The translations under genes and the position numbers were made by a program. This document shows positions 62,001 through 63,690 of a stretch of 64,000 nt of DNA, in pieces (within the stretch, counting starts at the first letter, position 1; the number at the start of each line of letters is the position of its first letter). Source of the stretch: Congeria kusceri (taxonomy: Eukaryota; Mollusca; Bivalvia; Myida; Dreissenidae); the NCBI GenBank assembly GCA_027627225.1, contig CM051032.1, positions 63,810,637 to 63,874,636 on the forward strand. Reading direction: 5' to 3'. The notes beneath the pieces were generated by a model. That model was not told the DNA's origin and made no database searches. It saw only the letters and a list, made by a program, of their open reading frames with translations.

Positions 62001-62681
62001 CCATTTTTGACGTCTGCTGAGATCTGATGGTCAAACACAAACTGTGAAAGTTTGGTTAAGATTGGATGGAAAATAAAGTCTATACGTTGGAAAAGGGCAC
62101 TTTTGCACTTTTTTGCATGAAAAAGGGGCAAAACTCTGGTGTTACTGGTGTGATCTTACCAAATAACAATCCCATCCAGGATTTTATGGTCTTACACGAA
62201 CTGTGCAAATTAAGACAAGATTGAATAAAAAATGTAGTCTTTATCACGAAAACGGTCCAAACTGTTGACGGCACATTGACGACGGACGATAGACGGCAGA
62301 CGCTGCCGAAGAGGTCCCCTATACCAATAGCTCACCAAGCAATACGTGCTCAGGTGAGCTAATAAAATACAAAGAGAAATCGTTGTTTGTTTACCGCATG
62401 TTCAAGTATAAAACAAATGTTTATTTTAACACAAGTTACAATTCTAACAGCACATTCATACCTTAAATCAGTATCAGTGATGATCAAAACTCTTACAAGC
62501 ACTATAAGTATACACACCTCTACAACGAAGCCTTTCTTGCTGCGTCGTACGTGATGAAACCGCTTGATGAAGATGGCTATGAACTGCCGCAGCGTGAGTC
62601 GCCATCCTGTCACGCGCTGGTGCTCACCGTGACTGAACCCGTGTTCACTGTAATCACTCACTGGCTGGGAAACTACTGACT
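16889..62681 (-). CDS. ABCA1-like: ABCA1-type full ABC transporter, C-terminal half (20 exons, 1052 residues; 5' part outside window)
   Basis: Exons (transcript order): 62681-62518, 59239-59097, 57507-57406, 56751-56521, 55487-55298, 54536-54367, 52917-52740, 48980-48865, 48365-48215, 45167-44914, 32285-32165, 31167-30983, 29454-29313, 27494-27360, 26147-26044, 23904-23812, 22172-21932, 19635-19554, 17690-17461, 17017-16889. All introns are GT/AG and every split codon resolves, totalling 3161 bases (two leading bases of a split codon, 1052 codons, TAA). Numbered from the first complete codon: TM7 at 55-75, extracellular loop 80-330 with a Cys-rich patch, five more TM helices (338-362, 393-412, 420-443, 450-475, 540-560), then NBD2. 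NBD2 has Walker A GVNGAGKT (638-645), Q-loop Gln685, signature [10 protein letters not shown] (from 734), Walker B with Asp761-Glu762 and H-loop His794. The VFINFA regulatory motif begins at 907. In vertebrates this subclass exports or flips phospholipid and sterol at the plasma membrane; the substrate here is inferred only from family. All catalytic residues are intact, so it looks functional. Confidence 0.95.
17140..17400. repeat. Two diverged repeat copies in last intron
   Basis: The words GTCTATTCGTTCTGCATTAT...CAGAAACC...TTCTATTTGTAG...GTAACCTTGA and GCTCTATTCGTTCTCAATTGT...GGAAACTGTTATTCTATTTATAG...GTGACCTTGA recur about 147 bases apart, each followed by CCATATGCAAT or TCATATGCAAT. An old dispersed or tandem repeat; non-coding. 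Confidence 0.6.
17461..17690 (-). CDS. ABCA1-like: ABCA exon 19: cytosolic regulatory tail
   Basis: 76 full codons after a split Val. A polar, His/Asn-rich tail ([17 protein letters not shown] ... HFVDLKKQP) with little family conservation. The acceptor TTTTGCAG and donor CAG/GTGGAG join exactly in phase to exons 18 and 20. Confidence 0.85.
18688..18765. repeat. Truncated copy of the 'CAGGCTGATCCGGGA' repeat
   Basis: CAGGCTGATCCAGGAAGGCACTTTCAG, GTGGATTTA and AGAGACTTCCTTGAAAC match the repeat at 25765-25945 and 54588-54772. It is shorter and more diverged than those copies. Confidence 0.7.
19053..19290. repeat. Direct repeat of AAGTGTCCGGATTTAGGTACT (two copies)
   Basis: AAGTGTCCGGATTTAGGTACT occurs at 19054-19074 and again at 19255-19275, both followed by a CTTCAG word. 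The 200 bases between are AT-rich. It could be the two ends of a decayed element or a short-range duplication. Confidence 0.6.
19554..19635 (-). CDS. ABCA1-like: ABCA exon 18: VFINFA motif
   Basis: 27 codons plus the first base of a split Val. It begins [12 protein letters not shown], the conserved regulatory-domain motif (VFVNFA in vertebrate ABCA1) that follows TTLDQ of the preceding exon. Acidic linker [13 protein letters not shown] follows. Confidence 0.95.
20060..20445. repeat. Palindromic MITE-like element with paired TGACGTCA boxes, copy 1
   Basis: A long hairpin is formed by GTGTAAGATCGT (about 20089) and ACGATCTTACACC (about 20193), with outer arms GATATTTGTTGATTT and AAATCAACAAATTTTC. 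After the hairpin come CGCGAGAT.AGCTTAA, CGTCACAAGTTCGCG, then two perfect TGACGTCA octamers at 20306-20313 and 20320-20327. The copy at 63283-63685 has the same order. Confidence 0.8.
20695..21931. repeat. 48-bp minisatellite running up to an ABCA splice donor
   Basis: From about 21020 the unit is a regular 48 bases: CAAACTACTTTGTTTAAAAC, CTTACACTCTCTAACCTAAG, AGTTAATA. More diverged units of 55-60 bases (TTTAACCAAATCGTGAATAC) extend leftward to about 20695. The last, degenerate unit (CTTACACTCTCTTACCATAT CGTGAATACAATCAATAC) ends at the GT donor of exon 17 at 21930-21931. The array is wholly intronic. Confidence 0.9.
21932..22172 (-). CDS. ABCA1-like: ABCA exon 17: C-terminal to NBD2
   Basis: 80 codons after the last base of a split Arg. 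Contains [33 protein letters not shown] and [12 protein letters not shown], the family's well conserved stretch between NBD2 and the VFVNFA motif. Acceptor TTTCAG/GTTCGG; donor CAG/GTATTG. Confidence 0.97.
22328..22615 (-). mobile_element. Complete tRNA-derived SINE with 13-bp target duplication
   Basis: On the minus strand the head reads GGCGGATCCGTGGTCTAGTGG (Pol III A box at 22589-22604) and later GCAGGTTCGAGCCCC (B box at 22551-22562), then an unrelated body containing GTGCAGTGTATTAGGTGCTT and a complementary pair CCCCTGTTAACGGGG. The insertion is flanked by TCCCTAATACATG at 22315-22327 and again at 22616-22628. It sits in the intron between exons 16 and 17, in the same orientation as the gene. 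Confidence 0.9.
23107..23640 (+). repeat. 40-bp array, 12 copies of a tRNA-like A-box segment, followed by a B-box-like segment
   Basis: Twelve 40-bp units of GAAAGTCAGAATGACCTAGT and GGTTAGCGGGACAAACTATT span 23107-23587. CCTAGTGGTTAGCGGGA matches the A-box region of tRNAs and tRNA-derived SINEs. After the last unit the sequence continues as TTTGATCCCGGCAGTCAT, then GGCTCGTCTCCCGGCGAAGG (23604-23622), which is B-box-like with two mismatches. This looks like a tRNA-derived SINE whose A-box part has been tandemly amplified. Confidence 0.8.
23812..23904 (-). CDS. ABCA1-like: ABCA exon 16: NBD2 after the H-loop
   Basis: 30 codons with split codons at both ends. [19 protein letters not shown] and [10 protein letters not shown] are near-invariant in the ABCA1 group. 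The first base completes Ser795 of SHS. Confidence 0.97.
23955..24430. repeat. Decayed dispersed repeat, 'CTATTCACCAATCC / ATATTCGGAAAAATCTTAAG'
   Basis: GGGGCCCTATTCACCAATCC, ATATTCGGAAAAATCTTAAG and an inverted-looking close (GGCCTGGCCACAATTTCTAA then AAAAATCTTAAGCAAG) suggest an element with related ends. Related words occur at 14215-14470. Confidence 0.5.
24960..25385. repeat. Palindromic element with TGACGTCA boxes, copy 2
   Basis: A hairpin runs from GACACGAGTTGTCATTTCATACCAT to ATGGTACGAAATGACGAGTGTC, with AGTAAGCGAGCC / GGGGAGATTACT at the loop. It is followed by AACCAAAAAAAC, CTGACATGACGTCATTTCATG (TGACGTCA at 25201-25208), CGACGTCATG (25220-25227) and ATGCGATTGGTCAGTCAAAG with GCCAATGAAAA, a CCAAT-box pair in inverted orientation. 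Confidence 0.8.
25765..25945. repeat. Dispersed repeat with CCTGGATCAGCCTGTGC hairpin
   Basis: Contains a hairpin CCTGGATCAGCCTGTGCGGA / CTGCACAGGCTGATCCGGG, with GTGGATTTATG, AGAGAATTCCTTGAAACAG and AAAGCG words. A near-identical organisation is at 54588-54772 in the same orientation. Confidence 0.8.
26044..26147 (-). CDS. ABCA1-like: ABCA exon 15: Walker B / D-loop / H-loop of NBD2
   Basis: 34 codons plus two bases. Starts with [16 protein letters not shown]: Asp761 and Glu762 are the Walker B Mg2+ and catalytic residues. It ends with VILTSH, the switch His794. Confidence 0.97.
26420..27167. mobile_element. Non-autonomous hAT-type transposon, 748 bp
   Basis: Terminal inverted repeats TAGGGATGTCAACG...CGTTGACATCCCTA continue as ATCCGGTTATTCG / CCGGATATTCG subterminal words. 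It is flanked by a perfect 8-bp direct duplication TTATATAT (26412-26419 and 27168-27175). The 8-bp duplication and TAGGG/CCCTA ends are typical of hAT elements. No transposase ORF is present. Located in the intron between exons 14 and 15. Confidence 0.9.
27360..27494 (-). CDS. ABCA1-like: ABCA exon 14: ABC signature of NBD2
   Basis: 45 codons, phase 0 at both ends. [13 protein letters not shown], then [20 protein letters not shown] (signature motif from residue 734), then SVIFL leading into Walker B. The acceptor at 27495-27497 (TAG) was preferred over TTGCAG seven bases on because only it keeps frame with exon 13. Confidence 0.97.
27538..28999. repeat. Composite dispersed repeat, family with GCTCACCTGAG / GTGAGCTAAA ends, copy 1
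   Basis: Starts ACAAGAGGGCCATGATGGCC then CAAAGCGCTCACCTGAGAAC. It contains several 130-170 bp monomers (GGGCAATAACTC..GTGTTTCTGG, CATAGACAAACTGTGCAAGA, TTGGTGAAGATTGGATGAAA, AATGTCCATTTTTGCATATT). It ends CTCACCGAACACTTTGTGCT, then CATGTGAGCTAAAA. A second copy is at 60107-62362. Located between exons 13 and 14. Confidence 0.85.
29313..29454 (-). CDS. ABCA1-like: ABCA exon 13: Q-loop region of NBD2
   Basis: 47 codons after the last base of a split Ser. [20 protein letters not shown] contains the Q-loop Gln685. [12 protein letters not shown] follows. Confidence 0.97.
29731..30612. repeat. Composite dispersed repeat, '(GACCCC)GGGGCGTGGCC' monomer family, copy 1
   Basis: Begins ACAAGAGGGCCCTGAGGGCC, AGCTCACCTGAGACC. 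Monomers of roughly 165-175 bases carry GACCCCAGGGGCATAATTTG, GTAGAGGACCACTATA, CATACCAAATATGAAA and TATATAAACCATGTGACCCC. It closes with TTTTTAGCTCTGGTGACC and a near-perfect hairpin GCTCACCATGAGCAC-TTTT-GTGCTCAGGTGAGC, then TAAAA. A longer copy of the same family is at 51128-52697. Confidence 0.85.
30613..30885. repeat. Dispersed repeat 'AAGATTCTGTGTTTGATAAA', copy 1
   Basis: AAGATTCTGTGTTTGATAAA, GGTTGGTGCTGG.TAGCCCATTT, GGTTGGGTGATATGGGTGGA, AAGTGTTGTAGTAAGCGGTG, ACGGACGGAC and a closing ATGCCTC..GCATCAAGATGCTGGG also occur at 55982-56412. This copy directly abuts the hairpin end of the previous element. Confidence 0.85.
30983..31167 (-). CDS. ABCA1-like: ABCA exon 12: Walker A of NBD2
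   Basis: 61 codons plus two bases. [20 protein letters not shown] leads into [16 protein letters not shown]. Lys644 and Thr645 of GVNGAGKT are the nucleotide-binding residues. It is preceded by a Gly/Lys-rich insert SSRGGKKGK. Confidence 0.97.
31571..31862. repeat. 97-bp tandem repeat, three copies
   Basis: Three units share ATTAAAACAAGAGCTTTAATC, GAACTCTTGAGTGTATGACC and ACTGATACCATAACATATCT. Copies 2 and 3 are more alike than copy 1. Each unit contains a short pair AAGAGCTTTAATC / GATTAA. Confidence 0.9.
32165..32285 (-). CDS. ABCA1-like: ABCA exon 11: linker to NBD2
   Basis: 40 codons after the last base of a split Arg. Acidic linker [20 protein letters not shown], then [11 protein letters not shown], the start of the nucleotide-binding fold. 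The intron upstream in the transcript is the 12.6-kb one holding the LINE. Confidence 0.95.
33200..34800. other. Large-intron sequence, nothing recognised
   Basis: AT-rich intronic DNA between exons 10 and 11. No ORF, tandem array or element end was identified. Confidence 0.5.
35115..38880 (-). pseudogene. LINE ORF2 (endonuclease-reverse transcriptase), two frameshifts
   Basis: Three overlapping or abutting frames encode one protein of about 1250 residues. Frame 1 (38880-38017) is an APE-type endonuclease: [41 protein letters not shown]. The usual LQE reads LQD. Frame 2 (38056-36614) is the reverse transcriptase with [11 protein letters not shown] (motif A), GCRQGDPLS (motif B) and [11 protein letters not shown] (motif C). 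Frame 3 (from about 36612 to 35115) is the thumb and C-terminal domain, with a Cys/His cluster [19 protein letters not shown]. The first shift is between 38017 and 38100, near an A7 run. The second is near 36615, where VVG-stop replaces an expected V-W-I-G. Confidence 0.9.
38881..41402. other. Long AT-rich interval between LINE ORF2 and ORF1, with an internal 78-bp duplication
   Basis: No coding sequence. Bases 40038-40194 are two copies of a 78-bp unit (GGATTGGAAAACATTACAAT, TTATGTTTCGCTAA). From 40560 to 41280 there is low-complexity sequence with TTTATTATTATTG and TATAATATACACTAAT words. In intact L1-type elements the two ORFs are usually separated by far less, so this stretch probably includes inserted DNA. 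Confidence 0.6.
41403..42461 (-). CDS. LINE ORF1 protein (L1 ORF1p-like, coiled coil and RNA-binding domain)
   Basis: 352 codons, uninterrupted. The basic N-terminus ([17 protein letters not shown]) is followed by a long heptad coiled coil (about 60-200, for example [20 protein letters not shown]), then [10 protein letters not shown], an RRM-like start, and [20 protein letters not shown] with a C-terminal domain ([19 protein letters not shown]). This is the layout of L1-type ORF1 proteins, which coat the element RNA as trimers. An alternative start is Met5 (MSTEEKK). Confidence 0.85.
   Translation of the reverse strand: MIHTMSTEEKKRKKDINSTGSISEIELPTSPSPNEQKSETHKTRKAKMSKVGKTNWKPECNVSSEINDIRTQLKDINNKLANVASTVDRSIEQINTKIKQLIEKDDTRMRDTMKELLSGIKDEIVKTLSKQIEVLESRIFEREVENDRLKHEIKDLNKKLADQEEVNSKLADSVVKHETERRKIENEANQYSRSNNIIISGISHIEELIEGKKQFKRFETAEETTKYMVETLNSKLGCQIATSEIDIAHRLKKGPEGKKDIIVRFQSRLLRNTVLRQGRILRQAGIFIREDLTPLNLEVFMSVKRKMTDEVSSVWTRNVVILYRNAQEQVTRVDFEDYQTWLDLPWPKRPAK
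42500..44270. other. Large-intron sequence, nothing recognised
   Basis: AT-rich intronic DNA between the LINE 5' region and the repeat near 44270. It may include LINE 5' UTR (42462-42600), but the boundary is not visible. Confidence 0.45.
44270..44530. repeat. Palindromic element, inverted and decayed copy
   Basis: Read on the minus strand it gives CAAATAAACGTACTCAACAC and ATTTATCCCATCACTTTTTG, matching the order in the 53690-54000 copy (CAAATAAACGTATCTGTATT, TTTATCCCATCATTTTCAAT). The hairpin loop words ACCACTCGCCATGG and GTTAGTGGTT are also shared. Its TGACGTCA-like boxes are not preserved. Confidence 0.6.
44914..45167 (-). CDS. ABCA1-like: ABCA exon 10: last TM helix of TMD2
   Basis: 84 codons plus two bases. 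[52 protein letters not shown], then the TM helix [21 protein letters not shown] and basic end KFFIKS. Acceptor TTTTCAG/AGCC; donor AAG/GTAAGA. Confidence 0.97.
45222..45262 (-). pseudogene. Relict duplicate of exon 10, part 1
   Basis: ACGATACTGGGGCAGCAGCA followed by GGAACACTT matches exon 10 (ACAATACTGGGGCAGCAGCA, AGAACACTT) at 45108-45140 but lies in the upstream intron. The match stops at AACACTT, and the missing continuation resumes at 47345. See part 2. Confidence 0.8.
45282..47335. repeat. Composite dispersed repeat with about eight 160-bp 'GGGGCATAACTCTGTCAAAATACAAAA' monomers
   Basis: Starts GCAACAAGAGCTGTCAGAGG. Monomers (clear from 46095 to 47275) carry GGGGCATAACTCTGTCAAAA, AGAGTTATGGGTAATGTTGC, GTTGATGACAAAGGTTAGTT, CAAGTTTCAAGTGAATAACT and AACTTTTGAATATAAACTTT. 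Short ORFs here (46156-47021) only read the monomers. A hAT element has jumped into its left part at 45379, and the whole block separates the two halves of a relict exon-10 duplicate. Confidence 0.85.
45379..46028. mobile_element. Non-autonomous hAT-type transposon, 650 bp
   Basis: Terminal inverted repeats TAGGGATGGGACCGAATATT...GTATTCGGTCCCATCCCTA, flanked by a perfect 8-bp duplication GTTAAAAT (45371-45378 and 46029-46036). Subterminal ATTCGAATATTCGAATA words recur at both ends. No transposase. It resembles but is not the same family as the element at 26420 (ends TAGGGATGTCAACG). Confidence 0.92.
47345..47400 (-). pseudogene. Relict duplicate of exon 10 acceptor, part 2
   Basis: GCTTCAGTAACAAATTGATG, TCTTTCAGATTCTGGAAATA matches GCTTCAGTACCACATTGATG, TCCTTCAGGCTCTGAAAATT at the exon 10 acceptor (45140-45185) and continues into matching intron (GGAAATGT against GGGAATGT). 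The AG acceptor survives in the copy (minus-strand TTTCCAG/AATCTGAAAGAC), but the exon is cut after about 35 bases. Confidence 0.8.
47452..47600 (+). mobile_element. tRNA-derived SINE relic
   Basis: ATCACAGTGGTATAGTGGAT is A-box-like (TGGTATAGTGG) and GAGGTTTAGAGTTTGATTCC is B-box-like, spaced as in a tRNA. Related minus-strand copies are at 54900-55010 and 55733-55830. No flanking duplication was identified. Confidence 0.65.
47688..48090. repeat. Composite dispersed repeat 'ACTAGACATGTGTCCCTAGGACATG'
   Basis: Opens with CTAGACATGTGTCCCTAGGA, has two related halves (AAAAATACCCAGGTGCACAAG; TATCAAGTTTCATCACTCTA; CTTTTTGAGTTATGCGC), then CCGACAGACGGACGG, and closes with CTACTCTAAAGTGGGGGCAT. 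It fits the same build as the other composite repeats here. Confidence 0.8.
48215..48365 (-). CDS. ABCA1-like: ABCA exon 9: TM segments of TMD2
   Basis: 50 codons after a split Gly. [19 protein letters not shown] (re-entrant/TM region typical of ABCA), then TM helix [20 protein letters not shown] and acidic end EEDDE. Acceptor TTTCAG/ATGGGCC; donor GAG/GTACAC. Confidence 0.97.
48366..48660. repeat. Two extra copies of the exon 9 acceptor edge in the intron
   Basis: The exon 9 edge (ATCAGTGGGATCATGGCCCA, TCTGAAACGAGATATAGGGA) recurs at about 48500-48535 (ATCAGTGGGATCATAACCCA, TTTGAAACAG) and 48600-48650 (ATCAGTTGAATCGAGGCCCA, TTTGAAAAGGAAATAGGGAT), along with TATTACCAGGTG- and TGGGATAGCTAT-type words. 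The copies carry both the exonic and the intronic side of the junction. Confidence 0.85.
48865..48980 (-). CDS. ABCA1-like: ABCA exon 8: TM segments of TMD2
   Basis: 38 codons plus two bases. TM helix [17 protein letters not shown], loop [11 protein letters not shown], then [10 protein letters not shown], which joins [10 protein letters not shown] of exon 9. Acceptor TCTGCAG/ATCAAC; donor GG/GTAGGT. Confidence 0.97.
49137..50489. repeat. Composite dispersed repeat with about seven 'GTGACCTTGACCTTGAG' monomers
   Basis: Monomers of about 165-175 bases carry TTGACCTTCAAGTGTGACCT, TGACCTTGAG.TGGCGTGA, TTCTGCACAT.GTCTCAATGA, AAACATTTGAGCCAAGTTTC, ATGAAAATCCTTCAAAGGG and GAGATATGGAGCGGACACGA. It ends in GGACAGACGGACGGGCAGAC and the hairpin CCCCCCTCCCGC-TTCG-CGGAGGGGGA. 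Confidence 0.9.
50799..50816. repeat. 18-base poly-G tract
   Basis: An uninterrupted run of 18 guanines in intron 7 of the visible model. It is likely to be length-variable and assembly-sensitive. Confidence 0.9.
51128..52697. repeat. Composite dispersed repeat, '(GACCCC)GGGGCGTGGCC' monomer family, copy 2
   Basis: Same opening (ACAAGATGGCCCTGAGGGCC), same monomers (about seven: GAGGACCACTATAGGATGTT, ACATACCAAATATGAAACCT, CTGGGCCTTGCGGTTTCAGA) and same closing hairpin (AGCTCACCATGAGCACTTTG, TGCTCAGGTGACCTAAAA) as the 29731-30612 copy, but longer. It ends about 45 bases before the donor of exon 7. Confidence 0.9.
52740..52917 (-). CDS. ABCA1-like: ABCA exon 7: TM segment of TMD2
   Basis: 59 codons after the last base of a split Leu. 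TM helix [20 protein letters not shown], then [20 protein letters not shown] and [11 protein letters not shown], a highly conserved ABCA cytosolic/coupling stretch. Confidence 0.97.
53690..54000. repeat. Palindromic element, copy 3
   Basis: A hairpin runs from TAGGTTAGTGTTGAATACAG and AAACCAAAACCACGAGCC to GAGTGGTTTAGGTTTTCGTG and GTATTTAACACTAACCTGGT. It is followed by TTTATCCCATCATTTTCAAT, GGACGTCACG (53870-53879) and TGATGTCATTA (53893-53903), CRE-like boxes in the position seen in the other copies. Confidence 0.75.
54367..54536 (-). CDS. ABCA1-like: ABCA exon 6: end of extracellular loop
   Basis: 56 codons plus two bases. [20 protein letters not shown], then [15 protein letters not shown] and [22 protein letters not shown] is a hallmark of the ABCA1/A4/A7 loop. 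Confidence 0.97.
54588..54772. repeat. Dispersed repeat with CAGGCTAATCCGGGACGACAC hairpin, copy 2
   Basis: CACAGGCTAATCCGGGACGA, GTGGATTTATGGTTAGAAGG, GACTTCCTTGAAACAGAAAA, GTCCTGGATTAGCCTGTGCA and its inverted partner CTGCACAGGCTAATCCGGGA. Its order of parts matches 25765-25945. It lies just upstream (transcript sense) of exon 6. Confidence 0.85.
54900..55010 (-). mobile_element. tRNA-derived SINE relic
   Basis: On the minus strand GCAATGGTGCTATGGTGTTA, TGGATAGGG is A-box-like and ATCATGAGTTTGATCCCGAC is B-box-like. A second, similar relic is at 55733-55830. Confidence 0.6.
55298..55487 (-). CDS. ABCA1-like: ABCA exon 5: extracellular loop
   Basis: 63 codons after the last base of a split Arg. 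[14 protein letters not shown] matches the KYGGFSLG start in vertebrate ABCA1. The rest ([31 protein letters not shown]) is less conserved. An N-glycosylation site NVT and another NGT are present. The donor is AAG/GTTGGT, which is weak. Confidence 0.95.
55733..55830 (-). mobile_element. tRNA-derived SINE relic
   Basis: On the minus strand GTTGCAATGGTGTTATGATC and GATCGTGATTTCGATCCCTA resemble A and B boxes. It shares the tail GGAGAGCATTTGAAT with the 54900 copy (GGGAGCATTCAAAT). Confidence 0.6.
55982..56412. repeat. Dispersed repeat 'AAGATTCTGTGTTTGATAAA', copy 2 (internally duplicated)
   Basis: The same words as 30613-30885, but the segment GGGTGGAT.GGGAATGGTC ... AAGTGTTGTAGTAAGC.GTG appears twice (about 56053-56145 and 56225-56315). 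It ends with ACGGAAGGACAGAAAGACGG and CATCAAGATGCTGGGTG. Confidence 0.85.
56521..56751 (-). CDS. ABCA1-like: ABCA exon 4: cysteine-rich part of extracellular loop
   Basis: 76 codons with split codons at both ends. Cys residues in YPCAPPG and [13 protein letters not shown] match the CxC...CP cluster that forms disulfides in the second ABCA1 loop. [19 protein letters not shown] matches the NISDYLVKT region, with an N-glycosylation site NMT. Confidence 0.95.
57406..57507 (-). CDS. ABCA1-like: ABCA exon 3: extracellular loop
   Basis: 33 codons with split codons at both ends. [33 protein letters not shown]: GxRCM matches GTRCM in vertebrate ABCA1. The donor is GTGCA/GTAAGT; a CAG/TAAG reading would break frame. 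Confidence 0.93.
57570..58090. repeat. Palindromic element, copy 4
   Basis: A hairpin pairs ATATCATATGGCAG, GACATTGATATTGTCAACCC with GGGTTGACAATATCTATGTC, CTGCCATATGATAT, around an inner GAATGTCACCCGAGGCGAAT / GTGGTGACATTCTGTTTCGAGG. A perfect TGACGTCA lies at 57873-57880, followed by TCACGTGTCAC near 58015. Confidence 0.75.
58285..58625. repeat. GAT/GATGAT-rich microsatellite region
   Basis: Imperfect (GAT)n with GAC, GGT and AAT interruptions, for example GATGATGATGATGTTGATAA. It lies between two copies of the palindromic element. Confidence 0.85.
58630..59055. repeat. Palindromic element, copy 5 (close relative of 24960-25385)
   Basis: CTCAAGTTGTCATTTCAAAC, AGTAAGCGAGCCTTAGGCGA, then AACCAAAAGATGTTGATAAA, ATTGTGTACTAACGTGACCTC, AACGTCATTTCA, AACGTCATGCGATTGATCAG, AGCCAATGACAAGGCTC. 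CRE-like boxes are degenerate (TGACCTCA at 58884, TAACGTCA at 58900 and 58919). Confidence 0.8.
59097..59239 (-). CDS. ABCA1-like: ABCA exon 2: first TM helix of TMD2
   Basis: 47 codons plus two bases. [20 protein letters not shown] is the TM helix (IVLPALFV..A in vertebrate ABCA1). [12 protein letters not shown] follows, the conserved start of the extracellular loop. Acceptor GTTTCAG/ATTGTG; donor CAG/GTATGG. Confidence 0.96.
59227..60045. repeat. 32-bp minisatellite, about 25 copies, derived from the exon 2 splice acceptor
   Basis: The unit is ACACTATCTGACACATGGAA, ACAGCACTGGTA, with variants ACACAATCTG and CACGCCAACAG. On the gene strand it reads ...TGTCAG/AT(T/A)GTGTTACCAGTGC, the same as the exon 2 acceptor and its first codons (I-V-L-P-V-L). 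The array begins within the exon itself and extends about 800 bases into the intron. Long minus-strand frames (59087-59386, 59720-60031) read [13 protein letters not shown] repeats and are not separate genes. Confidence 0.95.
60107..62362. repeat. Composite dispersed repeat with GCTCACCTG / CAGGTGAGCTAA ends, copy 2
   Basis: Starts ACAAGAGGGCCACGATGGCC, AAAGCGCTCACCTGTGAACT; monomers as in 27538-28999; ends AATAGCTCACCAAGCAATAC, GTGCTCAGGTGAGCTAATAA. About 800 bases (60360-61130) absent from the other copy look like internal extra sequence. Confidence 0.85.
62518..62681 (-). CDS. ABCA1-like: ABCA exon 1 of window: linker and lead-in to TMD2
   Basis: 54 codons after two bases of a split codon. 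[30 protein letters not shown] matches the LQQF.ALLLKRFLHARRSRKG region that precedes TMD2 in vertebrate ABCA1. Acceptor TTTTGCAG/AGTCAG; donor GAG/GTGTGT. Earlier exons (NBD1 and before) are beyond the window. Confidence 0.95.
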
Positions 62682-62944
62682 CTGCAAAATACATGTAGGT
62701 GAATAGTTAAAGTGGTGTATCCACAGTAGGTCGACAAAGATATTTGCAAAAATACAGTTCATTTACAGAGAAATAATATTAAAGCATTGTTCAACTCAAT
62801 GATTTTGTTTCTATAAACATTTGGCAAACATATATTATTTTATTACATAAACAGTTGTCATTGGTGACAATTTGTAGTAGTAGTAAAATCATTATTTATG
62901 AAATATACATGAGCTTCCATTATCCGCATGCGCGCCATTGATAA

Positions 62945-63020
62945 TTTGCATAGCATGGGAAAGTTTCCATTGATGAGCGCAAATTTGTAGGCATGAGTTT
63001 GAATCCTACTGGAACCATGT
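62945..63020 (+). repeat. Possible SINE relic (weak)
   Basis: GGCATGAGTTTGAATCCTAC is B-box-like and preceded by ATTGATGAGCGCAAATTT, but a clear A box is lacking. It could be coincidence. Confidence 0.3.
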
Positions 63021-63282
63021 CTCCCAAAATTATTTTTGTCTTTGCATAAACTTTTGTCTTAACGATTCCATCAATATATGTTCTTTATTTGAAAAACACA
63101 AGGGAGAAAAATAGGGAATTGTCTTGTTTTAATATGTCTATATGCATGCAAAACACCTTTGATATGGCCCTTTAAGAGTCTTTCAAAACAAAACTTAATC
63201 TCATATAACTTTATCTCATCATCAAGTCTTGATGAAAATAAACCCCTTATGAATAAACATAGCTTTAGACTAAGGATGACAT

Positions 63283-63690
63283 AGAGGATATTTGTTTAAT
63301 TCAGTGTAAGATCGTATTTTATTTCATGAGTGGTCATAGAAACAATATTTTCATGAGAGGCGCGCAGCAAAGAGTGAAAATATCTAGTTTCTATGACCAC
63401 GAATGAAATAAAAAATGATTTTACACTGTATTAAACAAATTTTCTTGTTATTTCATGCTTTTGAACGATAAATAAAAATATGCGCGAGATATGCTGAAGT
63501 GTCACAAGTTTTGTGTATTATGACGTCATAAATATGACGTCATTATAATTACAAAATTGTCGAACACTGTTGTAGTGGGAAAATAGTGCCAATCTTACTG
63601 CGTCATTGTCACTAAATTATATTTGTATTAAATTTTAGTATGTGTTTTCTGTTTTTTAAAAAGGCCGATGTTTACACTGACAATGAAGGT
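63283..63690. repeat. Palindromic element with paired TGACGTCA boxes, copy 6
   Basis: Same order as 20060-20445: GAGGATATTTGTTTAATTCA, GTGTAAGATCGTATTTTATT, hairpin partner AATGATTTTACACTGTATTA, AACAAATTTTC, GCGCGAGATATGCTGAAGTG, then TGACGTCA at 63521-63528 and 63535-63542, exactly 14 bases apart as in copy 1. Confidence 0.85.

Noticed and set aside
61592..62131. 179-codon minus-strand open frame
   Set aside because: It reads the monomers of the dispersed repeat at 60107-62362. The same kind of frame appears in the 27538 copy.
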